A DNA stretch of 64,000 bases, taken from Patiria miniata. Its lineage: Eukaryota; Echinodermata; Asteroidea; Valvatida; Asterinidae. The DNA lies in the NCBI RefSeq assembly GCF_015706575.1, contig NW_024037055.1, forward strand, positions 9,586,262-9,650,261, in the 5' to 3' direction. Both the position numbers and the translations under genes were made by a program. The notes beneath the pieces were generated by a model. The model was given only the letters and a program-made list of their open reading frames with translations. It was not told the DNA's origin and searched no databases. Shown here piece after piece: positions 12,301 through 27,300 of the stretch. Within the stretch, counting starts at the first letter, position 1; the number at the start of each line of letters is the position of its first letter.

Positions 12301-15300
12301 GCAAATGTATCCATTTTCTATTTTGTATTTTAATGAAGGATTGAAAATAGTTATCAATGGAGTGCAAAATAATACAACCACGTGAAGAAATAAGTAATAC
12401 CAAATGAGGAAATTGTATTTTGACAGAAGTAACTCACCTCTGCAGACGCCATCATTAATGCAAGGATTGACCAGCACAGCAATCTGTACTTCGAGTAGCT
12501 GGGACTTGGCTCCTGACCGGTCGTCGGCTAACACAAGGAAACTATCCTTGCCGTGATAGTTGGTGTTCGGGGTGTAGGTGAATGTTGTTGTTATCCAGCG
12601 CATGTCCTCCTGATAGCACAAGTTTGAACACAAATGTAAGTATAAGTCTAAAATTGATTCAACTAACCTCAGGCAATTAAAATTCAAATTGGAAATGCAT
12701 TTCAGACAGGAACAGTTTATGAATTGTATCTAAGATTGAAGAGAGTCATCACCAGTGGCGTAGCCAGGATTATTATGATATTTACACTTCAAATGACATG
12801 CTCCGAATTTAAAAGTTAGAGGTGCAGGGCAGTGGGTGTCGGAATCAGGGTTAAATTAAGATTGATTTAATGGAGGTACTTAATTCCGGTTTTTAGTCCA
12901 TCGCAGTTTTCGAGTCCATACACAAACCACTGACGGTTCAATTTGGCTATTTCAGTGTGTTTCCTATTCATATATATTAACTAATTACCACGTTACCTTT
13001 TCATGAGGCAACTTTAGCCCACATGGGATGACTGGCCCCTCCCCGTCTCCAGAGGGCTCACTGCAATTCTGCGTAGACGGCACAGTCTTTACTTCCTGTG
13101 TCAGCGTCAGAGTGCCATAGGTTGGGGGCTGCGTTATAATAGTCAGTTTATCATCGCTGTCAACGTCATACGCTCCAAGCTCAGCCCTCAGGTCTTTGTA
13201 GGCCACATTGGATCCTGTGTTCTGCTCTACTGTTAACTGTTTATTCAAGCATATGGGAAAACTTTCAAACTCTACACCTGTGGTAGAGTACATTTAACTG
13301 GCATAAACTGATGTAAACAAAAATAGGGCTTTTACCATTAAAGCCTAATTTATTTGCGTAAATAGCTTTATGCCGGTGGTAAGATACGTTTGAAATCCTT
13401 ATAGTTGAAGCGTTGATGAATAAGACATATTAATAGGGACGGTGTACGAATAGGCTTGCGAATTATTTGCATAATTGATTTCAAGTGAGAGTTGGTCACA
13501 AAACGCCACTGAAGTTAGAAAAGGAAAGCACCAGGAAACAGTATATCGACCTGAATGTGATTTTTCGGAGAGCAATTATTTTAAACTAAATGCCATTTTC
13601 AGGTATTAACATTTCGGACAAGACAGAGAAACATTACTTACCAAAGCAATGCGCCCGTTTCCGACATCTCGGCCATTCAGAGCACTGTACAGCACAGGGA
13701 CATCGTTGATCGGTCGTACTTCAATTGTAAAGTTGACGTCAGTAGAAAGAGGTTCGCTCTCAGTCAAGGTCTTTATCTCTTTCACTGAAGAAGGAGGAAG
13801 GGATAATAGAACTGTCTTTGATGCTTTCGTCACGAATTTGCAATTAAAAAAAACCAGCCACTGTCGATTTCATACATTAACATTACATTGGTAACAGACA
13901 CATATAGTGGAATTATTTTTTGTACAGGAACATGCCATGGACATTTACCAGTGATTAGCAGAGTGACAGTACCATGGCAATCAGCACAAGGTGTATATCT
14001 GAATTCACCACTTTCTGTGATGGTTGCTATCCCTTGCACGTCAGTGTTGCTACCAATCTCAAAGACTAAGATGTCATCTTCGGCATCGCTAGCTTGGAAT
14101 GTGTACACCAAAGTTCCTGCAACAAAGTCAAGAGATTATGTGCATGTGCAGAATATACGGAAGAAGAAAGCTTCAACAACCAAATTATCCTGATAGTTAC
14201 TCAATCCCAGAAAAATAACTAGTGAAACAGGAAAGTCATATCGATGGACACTTTAGTAAACTGATTACAATAAACGGTACATTTAATTTGTATTTTTAGG
14301 AAATGTGTTTTCCACGTTAAAAATGCTCAAAACTATGCATGCTATTATAAATTTGAATTATACAATGTGATCTTTCTTTCACGCAGGCTTCTATTACCGT
14401 GATAACTTACCTTCATCCTCTTTCATGAACATTTTCTCTACCAGGTTTATGATTACTGGCGGGGTATTCGGGATGGCATCAAGAACCTCAGCCAATGCAA
14501 ACTGAGTCTCATGGCTGAAGTAAGACGTGTCAGATGGGAAAGACTCCTTTTGCACAGAACGTCGTTTTCGGCCTGGCTCTGAGGATGAAGAGGCAGGAGC
14601 CCGTGTAGAACAAACCTACCCAATGTGAGTAAACAAAGCACAAGTTGTTGTATCGTTGAATAAAATGACACAAAACACAACACATAATTTGGGAAAACAA
14701 TATTGAGGGCACTGCGTTGTTAAGGAAATGAAAGGTTTGTGCTGGCTCCATGACAAGATACGCCTTTTAAGAGATAATATGTTCTGTAGACCGTAAGTAA
14801 CGTATATGTTGGGTACACAATAAACAGTCAAATTGGCGTGCTCTGATAATTTTGAGGATTAGTAAAGACACATCATGAACTGGAAGTCCTCTAGGTGTGA
14901 AACCCTTCTTGTGTATAATGTGAGCTAAAAATGACGATAATGCTCTTTTTTTATTATTTTTATTTTTATTTTTAATAGAACTTTATTACTGTTTTGTCTG
15001 TTTAAACAATGGAATGAAGACAAAAAAAGTAAAAAAGAAATAATACCAACCTCCACATTGACCTTGTTCCCATCATCAAGGTAAGTTATCCGATCCACAT
15101 CACTGCATGTCTTGGCTGCATCTCGCCATTCAGAGTTATCTACACAAACGTTATTATAATATCATGGTAGTATAAACGTATGGTCATAATAAGGTTTATA
15201 ACCACACAGTCCACACTTATGATCTTTTGTTGTGGCTTCACTGAGGGTTGGGCGGCATATAAATCATATATATCCTCCCGTCTTATTAAGTTGTAAGCGA

Positions 15301-18300
15301 TGTAAGAACTCTGGCTTATACATATTACAGGTTTTGTTTTTCAGGAAAGGAAAGCACAAGTTGAAAGTGAAACAAAAATGAAGTTAATCTTGTGGCTATC
15401 GTATTTAAGAAGAAAAAATATGATTAGTAAGTGTATCCACAAATCTTCACCTTTGTCCCAATAGATGAGTCTACGTTTTGCCTCTGTCCAATTCCTAGGT
15501 GTGCTGAGTGTTACGTTGATCATAAGTGGTCCACGAAGCTCAGTCTGCCCAAGACTCGTGATATAGAAGGTTGGCTCATACACAAAACGTATTCTGGTGG
15601 GAATAAACGGGACCTTGTATTTGAAATGATTTATTTTGCCTTATTTGTTTCCTTCCCTGTCTTTGGTCATCATGCTTGAATACTGTTATGTCTACATACG
15701 AAAATCATATGATGAATGTAACCATAGCAGTCAACTGAAAATAAAGTCTGTAAAATGGTCTGATTTGTTCATGAAACTGTTTAATAAAGGGAATATACAT
15801 CATTTGCTTTTGCTGTAATTTTCAGAAATGGATGGAATTGGGGGGTTGAAAATATATAGCAAATATAGTTACACTGACTTTTTTGAGGTTTTGGGTTCGA
15901 AAATGCTATAAAAAAAACAAAGAAAAACAATCATTTTCCTGTAGTCTGGTTCCCTGACTCCATATAAGAAGAAACAGAGCAGTTTACATACATTGGGGAA
16001 TTGTAAGGTCAAGGAACTAGTCTAGCTGGCTTGTACCCGTTGATAGGTGTGTAATCGATTGCAAACAAGTGTGATGGTCAATTGGGGCCAGTATTTGAGA
16101 AAAAAAACAGTTTTTCCAACGCTGGTCGGCCGACCAGCGTTGAAAATTGATACAAACTTACCACTTTTTCTTGAAAATGACAGTGTAACAGGTGCCATGA
16201 TTTTACAGGATGCTTTACACTGTCATTCACTAACAGTCCAGCAAGGTATTTCAAAATGATTTGGTAGTTTTTATTTTTTGATGTTTGCAAATGTTGTATT
16301 TTCCCTTTAAGGCCTTAGTCTAAAATGTTACATATACTTTGACTCCAAAGAACCTCTTTGACAGTTAATTATTGACATCCATTATCTTTCTTCTTCAATT
16401 TACACAGACTATGCTAGTACACCGCAAAAGAAATTACCACTCTTCTTCTTTTAACTGAGAACATTCTTGCGAGTGTTTCTCTTTCTAGAATCAATAAAAC
16501 GGTATTTCTTGACATAAGCATTGGTTAGTCTGACCAACCTGTGCCTAAGCAGTCTTGATGTGTACTGGATGGTGTACAGGGGATTGGTGATGTAGGGTTT
16601 ATAATCCAGGGCAGCAGCCGATGTGAATTCCTGGTTGGTTCTATTGACATCCAGCAGGCCTAGGATGAGTGAACCGCCCTGGTGTAAACCTGCAATACAC
16701 AATTAAGAAATTCACTCAGAGTTAACTCGTTAATAGTTTTATCTCTGGAGTGAAGACACTCACATAGAGAAGCAGAAAATACGACTTGGATGAAAGCCAA
16801 GCCTTTTTTAACCAACAAAATGACAACTCAACCGATAACCATGACTAGCGTCCTCATTGGCGTTTTGGTGAACCCTAAATAAAGTTTGAGTCTTCTATTG
16901 TCTTTTTCTAACCCACAAGAGTTTAGAAGTGCTCTAAAGATCCATTTTTTTCGAGCAGCATTGAACTAGCTTCTTCATTTGATCCTCATGTTGTTGTATC
17001 CTCTTCTCATAAAATATTTGTGTGTATCTAACTGTTCCAGCCCATTTTGTGTTGTACTTAGTTGATGTTTCTCTGCGCCTTCAGCATTTCATCAAGGTGG
17101 ATCTAGCGCATTACAATCTTATTTTATATTATTATATAACATAAGTTCGATGTATACCCACCTCCCTTTGTAGCCACAGTGAAATCAAAGTGGTTATCTA
17201 TCGACCTCTTTCTCCTCCTTTGACTTGTCGGTGATGTCATAACAAGGTCTGTACCATTGGTGGATTTCATCATCATATCACTATCTCCTATTGGATATTA
17301 TAATTATTGAAACTGGGTAGTTACAAGTTGGCAAGCAAGAAAAAAACTCGTTGGACCAAACAGCATTTAGCCACTTGCATCACCCATTAAAAATATGTTG
17401 TGTTTACACAATACAACTAAGTTTTGTTTGTCCGCCCACCTCATATTTTACAAGGCCCTACACAAAACAAAAGTATGGTGGTTACAAGGTTAAGGAACCC
17501 AAGAGGTAGGCGCTTTAATTGCTATAGTTGTCTGTTTTCAAAATGCACGCCACGTGTCCGTGGTTAGATATTTTGTTTAATACTGACCTATAACAATGGT
17601 AGTTCCAGCTGAGACGGTATCACACAACATAGCTGCGTTACACATTTTCATCCAGGTGTACAGACACCTAAAATGGCAATTAAAGATATGCAAACCAAGG
17701 CTATTTACACGTTTTCAGTTAGTCAGGTGCTTACGTCAACGTTGTCATTTTAGTAAGCTTATGTCACATGTTGTTAGCTTATGTCACATGTTGAAGTCTG
17801 ATTCAATATATTTTGTTACCGGTACTTAATGTTTTTTTTAATTTTAAATAACGAGTAACTTATATAGAAGCAAATTACACTGAGCATATCACAGTTTGAA
17901 AGGTTGGCCTGCTATTAGCCGTTAAAGAGGTTTGTCGAATAGAATGCTTTTAAGCTCGCTCAGTAAAGATCCCAAGATGGCCATCCATATGACCATCTTC
18001 CTTTCATCCAATGTTACCCGGCCTATGATACTGAATTGGGTTAACACACACATACAACTGTATATGTACCTGTAATCGTGGACTCCCTATTTTTCTTTAT
18101 TTTTTGTACTCGTTTGTACTTGTTTGAAGACTTCCCACATGTTTTGTACACAATCGTCAATTGTGGACCCCATTGTCCTCTATTGTTCAATGTTCCCTAT
18201 TGAATGCAGAAACAAACTCATACAGAGCCATACTCAAATTTGTATCCTTGTAGAGACATTGCTTTGTTCTCGTGTACAAAATTGTGAGAGGGTCGAAAGC

Positions 18301-21300
18301 TAATTTTTAAAATTTTCCTATTTTAACCAGAATTACTTTGCTGTGTTGAAATTCGGACCGAATATCCTTTACATAAAATAGTAATTTGCGACTCATAAGT
18401 ATTCCTTGGAAATTCCTTGGTTTTGACTAAACTCCATATTTTTATTTGTAATCCCTATGGAGACCTATTAACCTTTGCAATCTTTTGTTCCGTATTATAC
18501 CCGGGTCTCCACAAGGCATCACTTTTTGAAACACACTTACTTCCCAGGTTCCATATTGAACTTGGCAGCCTTTTTAGTCACGTCCACTTGAGTGGCGTTA
18601 TTTGGCGCTTGGAAGTCCGTGATATTGAACCTTTCTTCCCGTTCATCGGCTCGGACAATGATCATTCCATTTTCTATGGCCACTGAGCCAGAGGAGTTGC
18701 CTCCAACCACCATGCAAGGAACAACGTCATCTAGAAGCTCAGCTGAACTACTCACACAGTACTCTACAAAGAGGTGAGAAACATCCTAGATAGTTACAAT
18801 GTGACTTACATTTTACAACATTGATATGTGGAACTTCTTGCATAATGGATAAAGTTGTGATCTGAATGAGGTATAGTCAGATACCAACAGAAAAATGTCT
18901 CATTGACATAGCGCATTCAAATAGAGTGGCATACATTTATTTGTTCAGATGATGATATGTTTTAGTTCACAGAACTGTAGACAACATGTTCTGTTTTGAG
19001 CCCATGTTGCCAGTGTGTAAAACACAGACAAGAGGAAACTCAGAGTCAAAAATTAAACTGTAAGTCCATTCTCGGTCAGTACAAAACTATAACATTTGCA
19101 AGTTACTGCTAAAAATTGCAATTCGCGTCAGTTATTCATCGCAGGGTCTTGTACAGAAAATAAGCATTTTTTAAAACAAAATCTAGATTGTAATCTTGAT
19201 ATAGGGACTCGGCAAAATGAACCACCACAGTCTCTTCAAGTTGTCATACCATAAAGGACAATTGATTCATCATGTGGTTTTGACCAGGTTGCACCAGTCT
19301 TTGCTGCGTCTTCACTTCGCTCCATCTCTGGAGGGTAAACGTCTTCCTCGAACTTCCTGCTAAACATGGAAGTGGTGTTGACGTCATCTGCCGTGGGCTC
19401 CTCAAGTAGTATCGTTACTCCTGAAAATGAAAAGGGAATGTCCGTTACTTTATACCGTAACTTTGTGATTCGTAACTTTGTGGGCATCTAAAAGAAAGTC
19501 ATTGGTCCTGTAAGATATGAAGCCTGTTCGACTGAAAGCCTTAAGTCTAAAAAGTGTTGGCTTCATAGGAGCATTGTCTTCAAGCCTGCTCCACTAGTTG
19601 TAAGAGCCACATAGAATGACGTGAATGTGTAGTGCAGTAGGCCTAACCGTTCAAAACGCTTATTTAGTTATCGGTTTGTGCGTATCAGTCAGTCTACCTA
19701 TACCTACCATTACATTCTACTGTGGTTTTCAAACCTGCTCCATTGATAGACTTCAGATTCACTAGTGTGTAGTGTTGATGCGGTGGAGTAATCTTGTCAA
19801 ATCACTGCTGTATGTCTGTTTGTCTGTATGTCAGTCTATCTCGACCTACCATCACATTCTGATGTGGTTTCCAAGCTTGCTCCATCGATAGCCTTCAGAG
19901 TCACATAGTATGTGTACAGTGGCGTAGCCAGGAATTGTTCAGTAGGGGGGGGGGGGCCGCTGGGGGGGGGGGGGGGCTGGAACATTTCATGGGGGGGGCG
20001 TCATGTAGATCAATGATAATTTTTTTAGAAACTCAAAATCTCAGTTGGGGGGGGCGACTGGGGGGCGACAAGGTTTCATGGGGGCGGTCCCTCCACGCCC
20101 CCCCCCCCCCGGCTACGCTACTGTATGTGTAGTGTTGTGATGCAGTTGTCCTGTCAGATCACTGTCATGTTGTCTGTCTGTCTGTCTGTTTGTCAGTCTA
20201 TCTCTACCTACCATCGCATTCTGCTATGGTTGCCGAGCCTGCCCCATTCACAGCCTTTAGAGTCACATAGTACGTAGTGTTGTGGTGAAGTGACCCTATC
20301 AGATCGCTGTTGGTGGCTGTCTGATTCAACCCAACGTTGACAAAGTCTTGCAGATCTGTTGCCCCTTTAGAGGTTCCTATTGCCCAGTAATTCTCCTAGA
20401 AAATACAATTTGAGACATTGTTGCTGTGTTTTGCACGCATTTTTGGACATACGTTATACTCCCCGGTGTAACCTAAACTAAGCGAACTATATTATGTTGC
20501 TACGGTTGTTTCATATAGTGTGTAATGCATATATATAAATTGTCTAAGTAACGGTGTTCCAAAATATCAAGAACAAGTCTTTCGTAAAAACAATAACAAA
20601 TAAATAAATGTTTTAATAAGAACACAAATTAGTACAGATGTATAACACATTGTTCACATCGTAGCTACCTTGACTAAGCTTTCCATGTCAATGAAGCGCC
20701 ATAAAACACTGATGGTAGAGTTTGAGGACTGGAATGATGTCGGCTGGTATTGGTTAACATTGAGGTCGACGTAGAAGAACAAATCTAGCTGCGCCGGTGT
20801 GTCGTCAACGTAGAACCCGTTTGAGGATGCTATTGCTGTTTTCCCATTTCCAAGGAAAGATTTTACTGCGGGGGGAATCCACAACAATACACATTATTAA
20901 CATAATCTTCTGGCTTGAGGAACAATTTACGGAACGACCAGTAACAATGCGCTACACTTACGACAACAGTGACAAGACATGGGAATAAGGAAGAATAGAA
21001 CAGTTGCAAAAATTCCTAGTTGTAAAGGTATCACCTCACCAATAACCTGACGGAACATTCAAAAGGTGACATGAGTAGCGGGATTGAGTAGATGAACCAA
21101 ACTGCACAATCTGATGGTTTTCAGAGATTTATTCAGAGCTTCAAATTCTACAGTTTTTAACATTTAGTTTAGAAGTTTTAATCCACGGGTGTTATTTGTT
21201 TTGGGACTCAAGATAAACAAATTATAAATGAGGCTTTAAAAGTGTTCTTTGTTCTCCTTGAAAAAAAAAGGCACAGAGGCAATATTTGGTCTTATATAAC

Positions 21301-24300
21301 CAATTTTGTGTCAAACCAACAAGACATTATTATGACACTGCAAAACCATTGCGTTTTATTGCGCACTGCTCACACGTAATCATTGTGTTGCCTGTACAAC
21401 TCCACTCTCCAACACACTTTACAAGAGCGTTTGAGGCCTGATTCATAAGACAGGTTGTCCCACAAATACCCTTACAGTCGAAAACCAATCAATAAAGGTA
21501 TATTACATGTGCATTTTGGAATATTTTGAAATTACCTCCTAAAGGCAGATAACCAATCTACCATACAAACTTTATTTCATATAAAACGATGCATTGGAAC
21601 AAAAACTACGCTTCATCGAACTCAGGGGTTGATAGATTGTCTTAGGCCACTTACCTTGAAAATTAGAAAGCGCAGTTAGAAAAAAACACACAAAGGATTT
21701 ATTTCTTTTGCTCAAGAGTAACGTGTAACGTACTGTACAGGTTTCGATCTGTAAACTTGATAAATAAAAAGGTGGCCCAGGTTTTTTTTCCAAGACCTGT
21801 AATGTGACTGCTTTATCTTTTGAACAAAACATCATAATGAAACCTATAAAAACAAGCGCGGGGGCCTGCCTCGACTCCATGGGCGCGTACGCGTTACTTC
21901 ACTTACCCCTGGCCGTGATGTACACGTAAACGATGCTGACTGGTTATTCACAGCGTACTGCGCGCGCATTTCAAAGATTGCACGCTGGGCGCGCCCATAA
22001 TGCACTCGCGTGCTTTGCACGTAACGTCACGTACGGAAAAAAAATGTTATTCAAACTCGAGATGCCTGTACGATATGGAATATGGCAGCCTCGTTCTTCG
22101 TTAAAAAAACCCTGTATCTTCGGTTATAAAGGGACGAAAAGGGTACGTACATTTAATACAAATCTTTGCTAAATAACGCAACGTCCAAACGTTATGTTTC
22201 AAAGGATTGATTCTCTAAAATCGCAACTTTAACATTTTAAAGATAGCGTCGGCACGTAAAACGAAAAACTGCAGCCTAATTATAATGTGATGTATTTTGA
22301 CACATTTAAATTACACAATTCCAGAGGTTGAGATTGCGCAAGGCATGATGGGAAAAGACATGGCGCAGCAAGATCTCGTATCCATGGAAACGAGGTTGCG
22401 CGGAGGCACAATGAGCTCTGACCCGGATACGAATACTTTTCACCTCATTTAAAAAATAGACGCGCATGCGCATTGAACAAGACAAAGGGGCGTGTTGTGA
22501 AAATTTTTACCAAGGGTGCATTTTCTGACGACGGCATCGCATTTGGTCACTTGTTGGTTAATTTGTACTTATGCATGCTGTGGGAAACTTAGGGCCTCGT
22601 TTTTGGTCCATTTCCGGGGACAGACCTACCACGTGACATGTAGAAGCTCATGCCAAAAATTTGGAAGACCAATTATTCTACTCAGCATTACATTAGACAC
22701 GATTTTGAATACTACCCCTACTTTTCTGAACATATGCCCGATTCAACTGTTAGTTTTTCTGTGTGTGTGGGACAACCTGTATCACTAAACATTCCGACTT
22801 AGAAATATAAACTGTGCCAATGTTCACAGACAATGTTTAATGCAGTAAAGTTTAATAATAAACAAACTGTTGGACAAAGGAAAATACTTCTGATTAAATC
22901 CGAGTTAATTCATGTATTGTGTTTAAACTAATATCTCACCTGTCAAGAAGATTGGAAGCGATCCCTCATATTCTAGAGAAGATGGTGTTGTTGCATTAGT
23001 GTCATTGTCAAGCATTACATTTAAGAGCTCGAGTCTTGGCAGAGTCAGGTTGGTGATTGTGAACGTGATGGGAACAGCGTCAAGAGTACACGAAGGATCG
23101 CACTGGTACCGATCGCAGAGATTGATGCATGGAACGCAAGGCCGGGCAACCTGTTTACGGAGACAGAGGAAGAAAAGAGAGGGAGGGGAGGGGTAGAAGT
23201 GCGCAAAGTATTGATTAGATCGTAGAGACTGACTTTGCTTGATTACAGCCAGTTTCTACTGGATGAATTCATACTCTGTATACGTTTGATTCCACTGATT
23301 AAGAGGTAACTCATACCCAACACATAGCAACTGCGTTCGCACATTTCTCTTTGAAAGACTAGATTCATTACAAACTTCAATTCCATCGTACATGCTTCCC
23401 ATGTGTAGGCCGACACCACGTACAATAATTCCATGTAACGTTCTCTCTTAAAAGGCAATGCGCCAGCAGCAGCAGCTATTGCAGTGTCATTTACACAAGC
23501 TTTTACCAACCTGTTACCGATGTCCTAAACTGGCCCATGGCTTTGTTAAGGTTTTCAACTACTTAATTCATTATTGTCTTATAGGGCAAGCTCTTAGTGA
23601 TATGCCATACTAGACCCCCATTAAGACCAAACGGATCGATGGATTCTGCGAGAGAACAATCCTTTACCTTTACGAATGTCATGTTGTTTACTAAAATGAA
23701 ACGAAATGTATGCAATCCTAGAGCCTCACCCTCTTATATGTACTGCTTGCACCTGATTCAATTGGGAGTTACTATCTGGGTCAATAGAACATTACTACTT
23801 GCGAACAATATCAGCTTGGAACATTAACACAAAAGCATGAGCACACACACTCTTTGATTAAACTTATATGATGCAGTGCGATTCCCAAAGGCACATTCCG
23901 AAAGGACAAGAACACTAAACATAACGATCCCGTAAGCTAATTTAAACTGTTTTTAGGATTCTATTGAACTTGATATCGATGGCTCCTTTCCTTTAAAATT
24001 TCTTTCCTTTGAAAGTCTTATAACTAAATTCTCCAACATAGCCAGTTATCAGATAAAAATACATATATTTTTAAATTTACAGGGTGTATATTCAAGTTTT
24101 TAGAAACCCCGCAGATGGTTTTGTTTTTGAAAGAAAAAACAATGTACCACATGTAAAAACAATGTACCACATTAATTTGTTTGACAATTATAACTTACCT
24201 CCTTGAATGCCACAACATCTGTTGCTCCTGCTACTGATCCAATTCCGGCAAAGTAGCGTGAGACAGGACTGGTTCCTGCTCTAAATTGTGCCCCGTAACG

Positions 24301-27300
24301 ACACAAATTGACCGGATCGGGTGGCATCCTGTTTTAGAAGAAATTTACTAAGTATACCAATTAAAAAATTGACAAAGTACATAGCAATGAATGGTACGGT
24401 GTATTACAAGTGCTCAAAAACGACGATAGAGGTAGTCAAACAATATAAGAAACTAAACTTATTTAGGTAAATAACATTAAAGTAAACAGGGTACAGGGAA
24501 TTTTGACATACCTCAAATTCCTGAGTGTTGCTGTGACGAACGGAGGGCTAAACGGGTCTTGTAGCTCGGCGATGTAGCTGTCTCGATTGAAGACGTGGAG
24601 GATGAGCTTAGTGGATGAGGACAAGACAGGTATGCCAGTCAGTGAAGAGAGTAGCTTACCGTCAACGTAAACTTCAAAGGTCCATTCATCCTATTGAGAG
24701 AGAGGTATTGCAGGGAATGTGATAGGAAAGTAACCTTTGTAATCACAATTGCCCAACGATCTCTATCTTAATTGGCAACTGAGGGCTAAGAAGGTTTAAA
24801 GGAATGTTATGCTTCAACATTCTCTCCAGTGATATAAATACCATTTAAAAGAGTCATAAGTTTCTTCCTGCTTTACTTTGCACTTAATTCCGGTCAGAGG
24901 CCCGATTTAGACATAGCAGAGAGCACCCACATCGATTGCAGTAACATCAGCAGCATTAGCATTAAGCAATTGTAACTGCAGTATAATCAACATCAGCAAT
25001 ATCAAGGAAAGATAAATGTAAACTGGTCAACATTTAAAGGAATTGTTTACTTTTAATGTTCTTTGTACGAGCAAATCCAACCTGACCTCGGGCACTATTC
25101 AATACTAATTCAGCTCTTCCATGACTATACCAAGCAGATATGTGCATATGCATGTGTTTTTTAATAGCTATACCAATAACAGGAAAGAGAAAGTAACATC
25201 AGCAGCCCTGTAGCATTACAAGCAGTAGCAACACAGCCGTAATATCAGCAACAACTATAAATATCAGCAGCATCGATGCAAATATAAGTTCATGCAACTC
25301 GTAATTATTATTATCTTTCGATGAACGGTTCTTCTTACATCCCATCAAAACGATTACAAGTATACCTCCTCTACATCAAATGGCATGACTTTGAAGTGGA
25401 TGGAATAATGACGCTCCTCTACTGATGGATCAAAATCTAGATCTACAGGCTGTGACGTCACTGGCCAAGCATTCTCAAAGTAGCGACACCACAGAACAGC
25501 TCGAGAGGCTCTGCCATCTAAAAAAAGACATAAAGTTCAAATAAACTTGGCGGTAAGAGAACATTCATCAATATAAAAGATGTGCAGAGCAAAACAAAAG
25601 AGCAAAGCACATTTGTAAAAGGCTCATAAGTAATACAAAACGGGTGCAAAACAAACCTAGAAATAATAAACAGAATTATTGTGAAACACGCGGAAATTGT
25701 AGTTACTTGACAACTACAAATAAGTCAATGAGGCCTCGTAGGAAGGACAAATGGTTTACACTATTCTCCTATATTAGCTATAACCTGTGTAGTAGCTCAC
25801 TCCTTCGATGCTTTTCAGATAAACCCAAAAGTGGGATTGACTTGAAAACTCTCATTCCTCCTCAAATAATTGAGGGGCCTATAGAATCATTTCTACTACA
25901 GAAAAAATACATGCTTCTTGAGAAGACTGTCTTACTTGGATAGAGTTGGAAGCCGCAAGCTCTTTGGGATATCGATCTCCCACTCTCATCATCGGGGACA
26001 CTGTCCCCGTCTTCGTCTACCTTCCTGATTGTCCAAGGGCAAGAAGACGTTGTCATTACTGACGCACCGTTTCTAGTATTGTCAGTGGCCGTGATGAACT
26101 CACTGGATGTGGTTAAAGGTCGCACAGAGGTAGTGCTCCCATGTGTTGAGTTTTCACCGACTGAATCAGGTATTTCCAGGAAGTTCTGACAGTCACATTG
26201 AGGGCACATAGACTGTTATAAAAATAAATGTTTTTATATGACAATATCGATAACTTTTTTTTTATTTAGGGATTATTAACACACGTGGTTACCGCTTAGT
26301 AATACCCTGCAGATTAAACTTTGCATCATAACATCAAAGGAGACAACTAAATACAGAACCTACATACATTTCCTACTCTTACTTGATTAAAGGGTTGTTG
26401 ATAACAGCACTGGCAGATCCCTTCTTGCCAGTTCTCCCGTCCACCAAAGTCGAACTCCCCAATCGTGCCATCTGGACCATCCCAGAATAGGATGCTGGTC
26501 ACGCTGTGCAGGTCAGATTGTGCAGCTATCAAGTCAAACTACAATGGTAAAAACAGTAAGGTGTGTTTGGCAGCTGCAGCGTATTTCTGTTGCGTATATG
26601 ACTAAATCATGCACATGACATACTTTAAGTGTCTTTACTGAATTTAAAACACAATAAATTAACCGGTAATAATAATCGTGTATATACTTTATATGACGAA
26701 GAAAATTAACGTAAAGTTGCATATCATATTTCGTTATTAAAGTACTTGATTATGAATGTCAGTTTCAAAGCATGAATTGTTTAGGACTTGTTGCTTCCCT
26801 TGCTACTAATGTCTTCAAATGTATCAACTTCATGAACGTAGAATATTTATTGACAATACAAAGTGTTTGAATAGCTAATGACACTTTGGAATTGAATGAT
26901 TACAGACGAAATTGAATTTTACCAAATGCCATGGAATTCGTCTTTAACGAGTTTTTAACATAAGAGTTTGTACATTTAAATCGTAAACGTTTGCAATAAG
27001 TCTGAAAAGCTTATCAGTGAGCATCTAAATTGAGAATGACTGGACAAGCAGTGACAATTCTGGACCATAGTCACGCATCAGTTTTGCTCATGTTTGAATA
27101 AGAGAAAACACTTCCTGTTTGCACAGCAGAATAGTTCTGAGATCGTCACATCTTGCAGAAACAAACCACCACACTGACCTCATATTTCGAGCTCCTGACA
27201 ATCTGTGCATTGGTGACGTAGGCTCCAGACAGCATACGGGGTCCCCTTGTGTCCCGCTCCAACTTCAGTGTCAAACTTTCGTCGGTTGCAAACACCTGAG

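Noticed and set aside
16451..16538. Extension of exon 61 to the in-frame stop at 16451 as a gene end
   Set aside because: The AG|GTTGGT donor at 16539 restores phase with exon 62, and the same donor type is used at exon 63; the read-through part is Arg/Lys-rich without similarity to anything.
24925..25285. CAGCA-rich tract as a possible CRISPR-like or regulatory array
   Set aside because: Irregular spacing and degenerate units; ordinary interrupted simple repeat in an intron.
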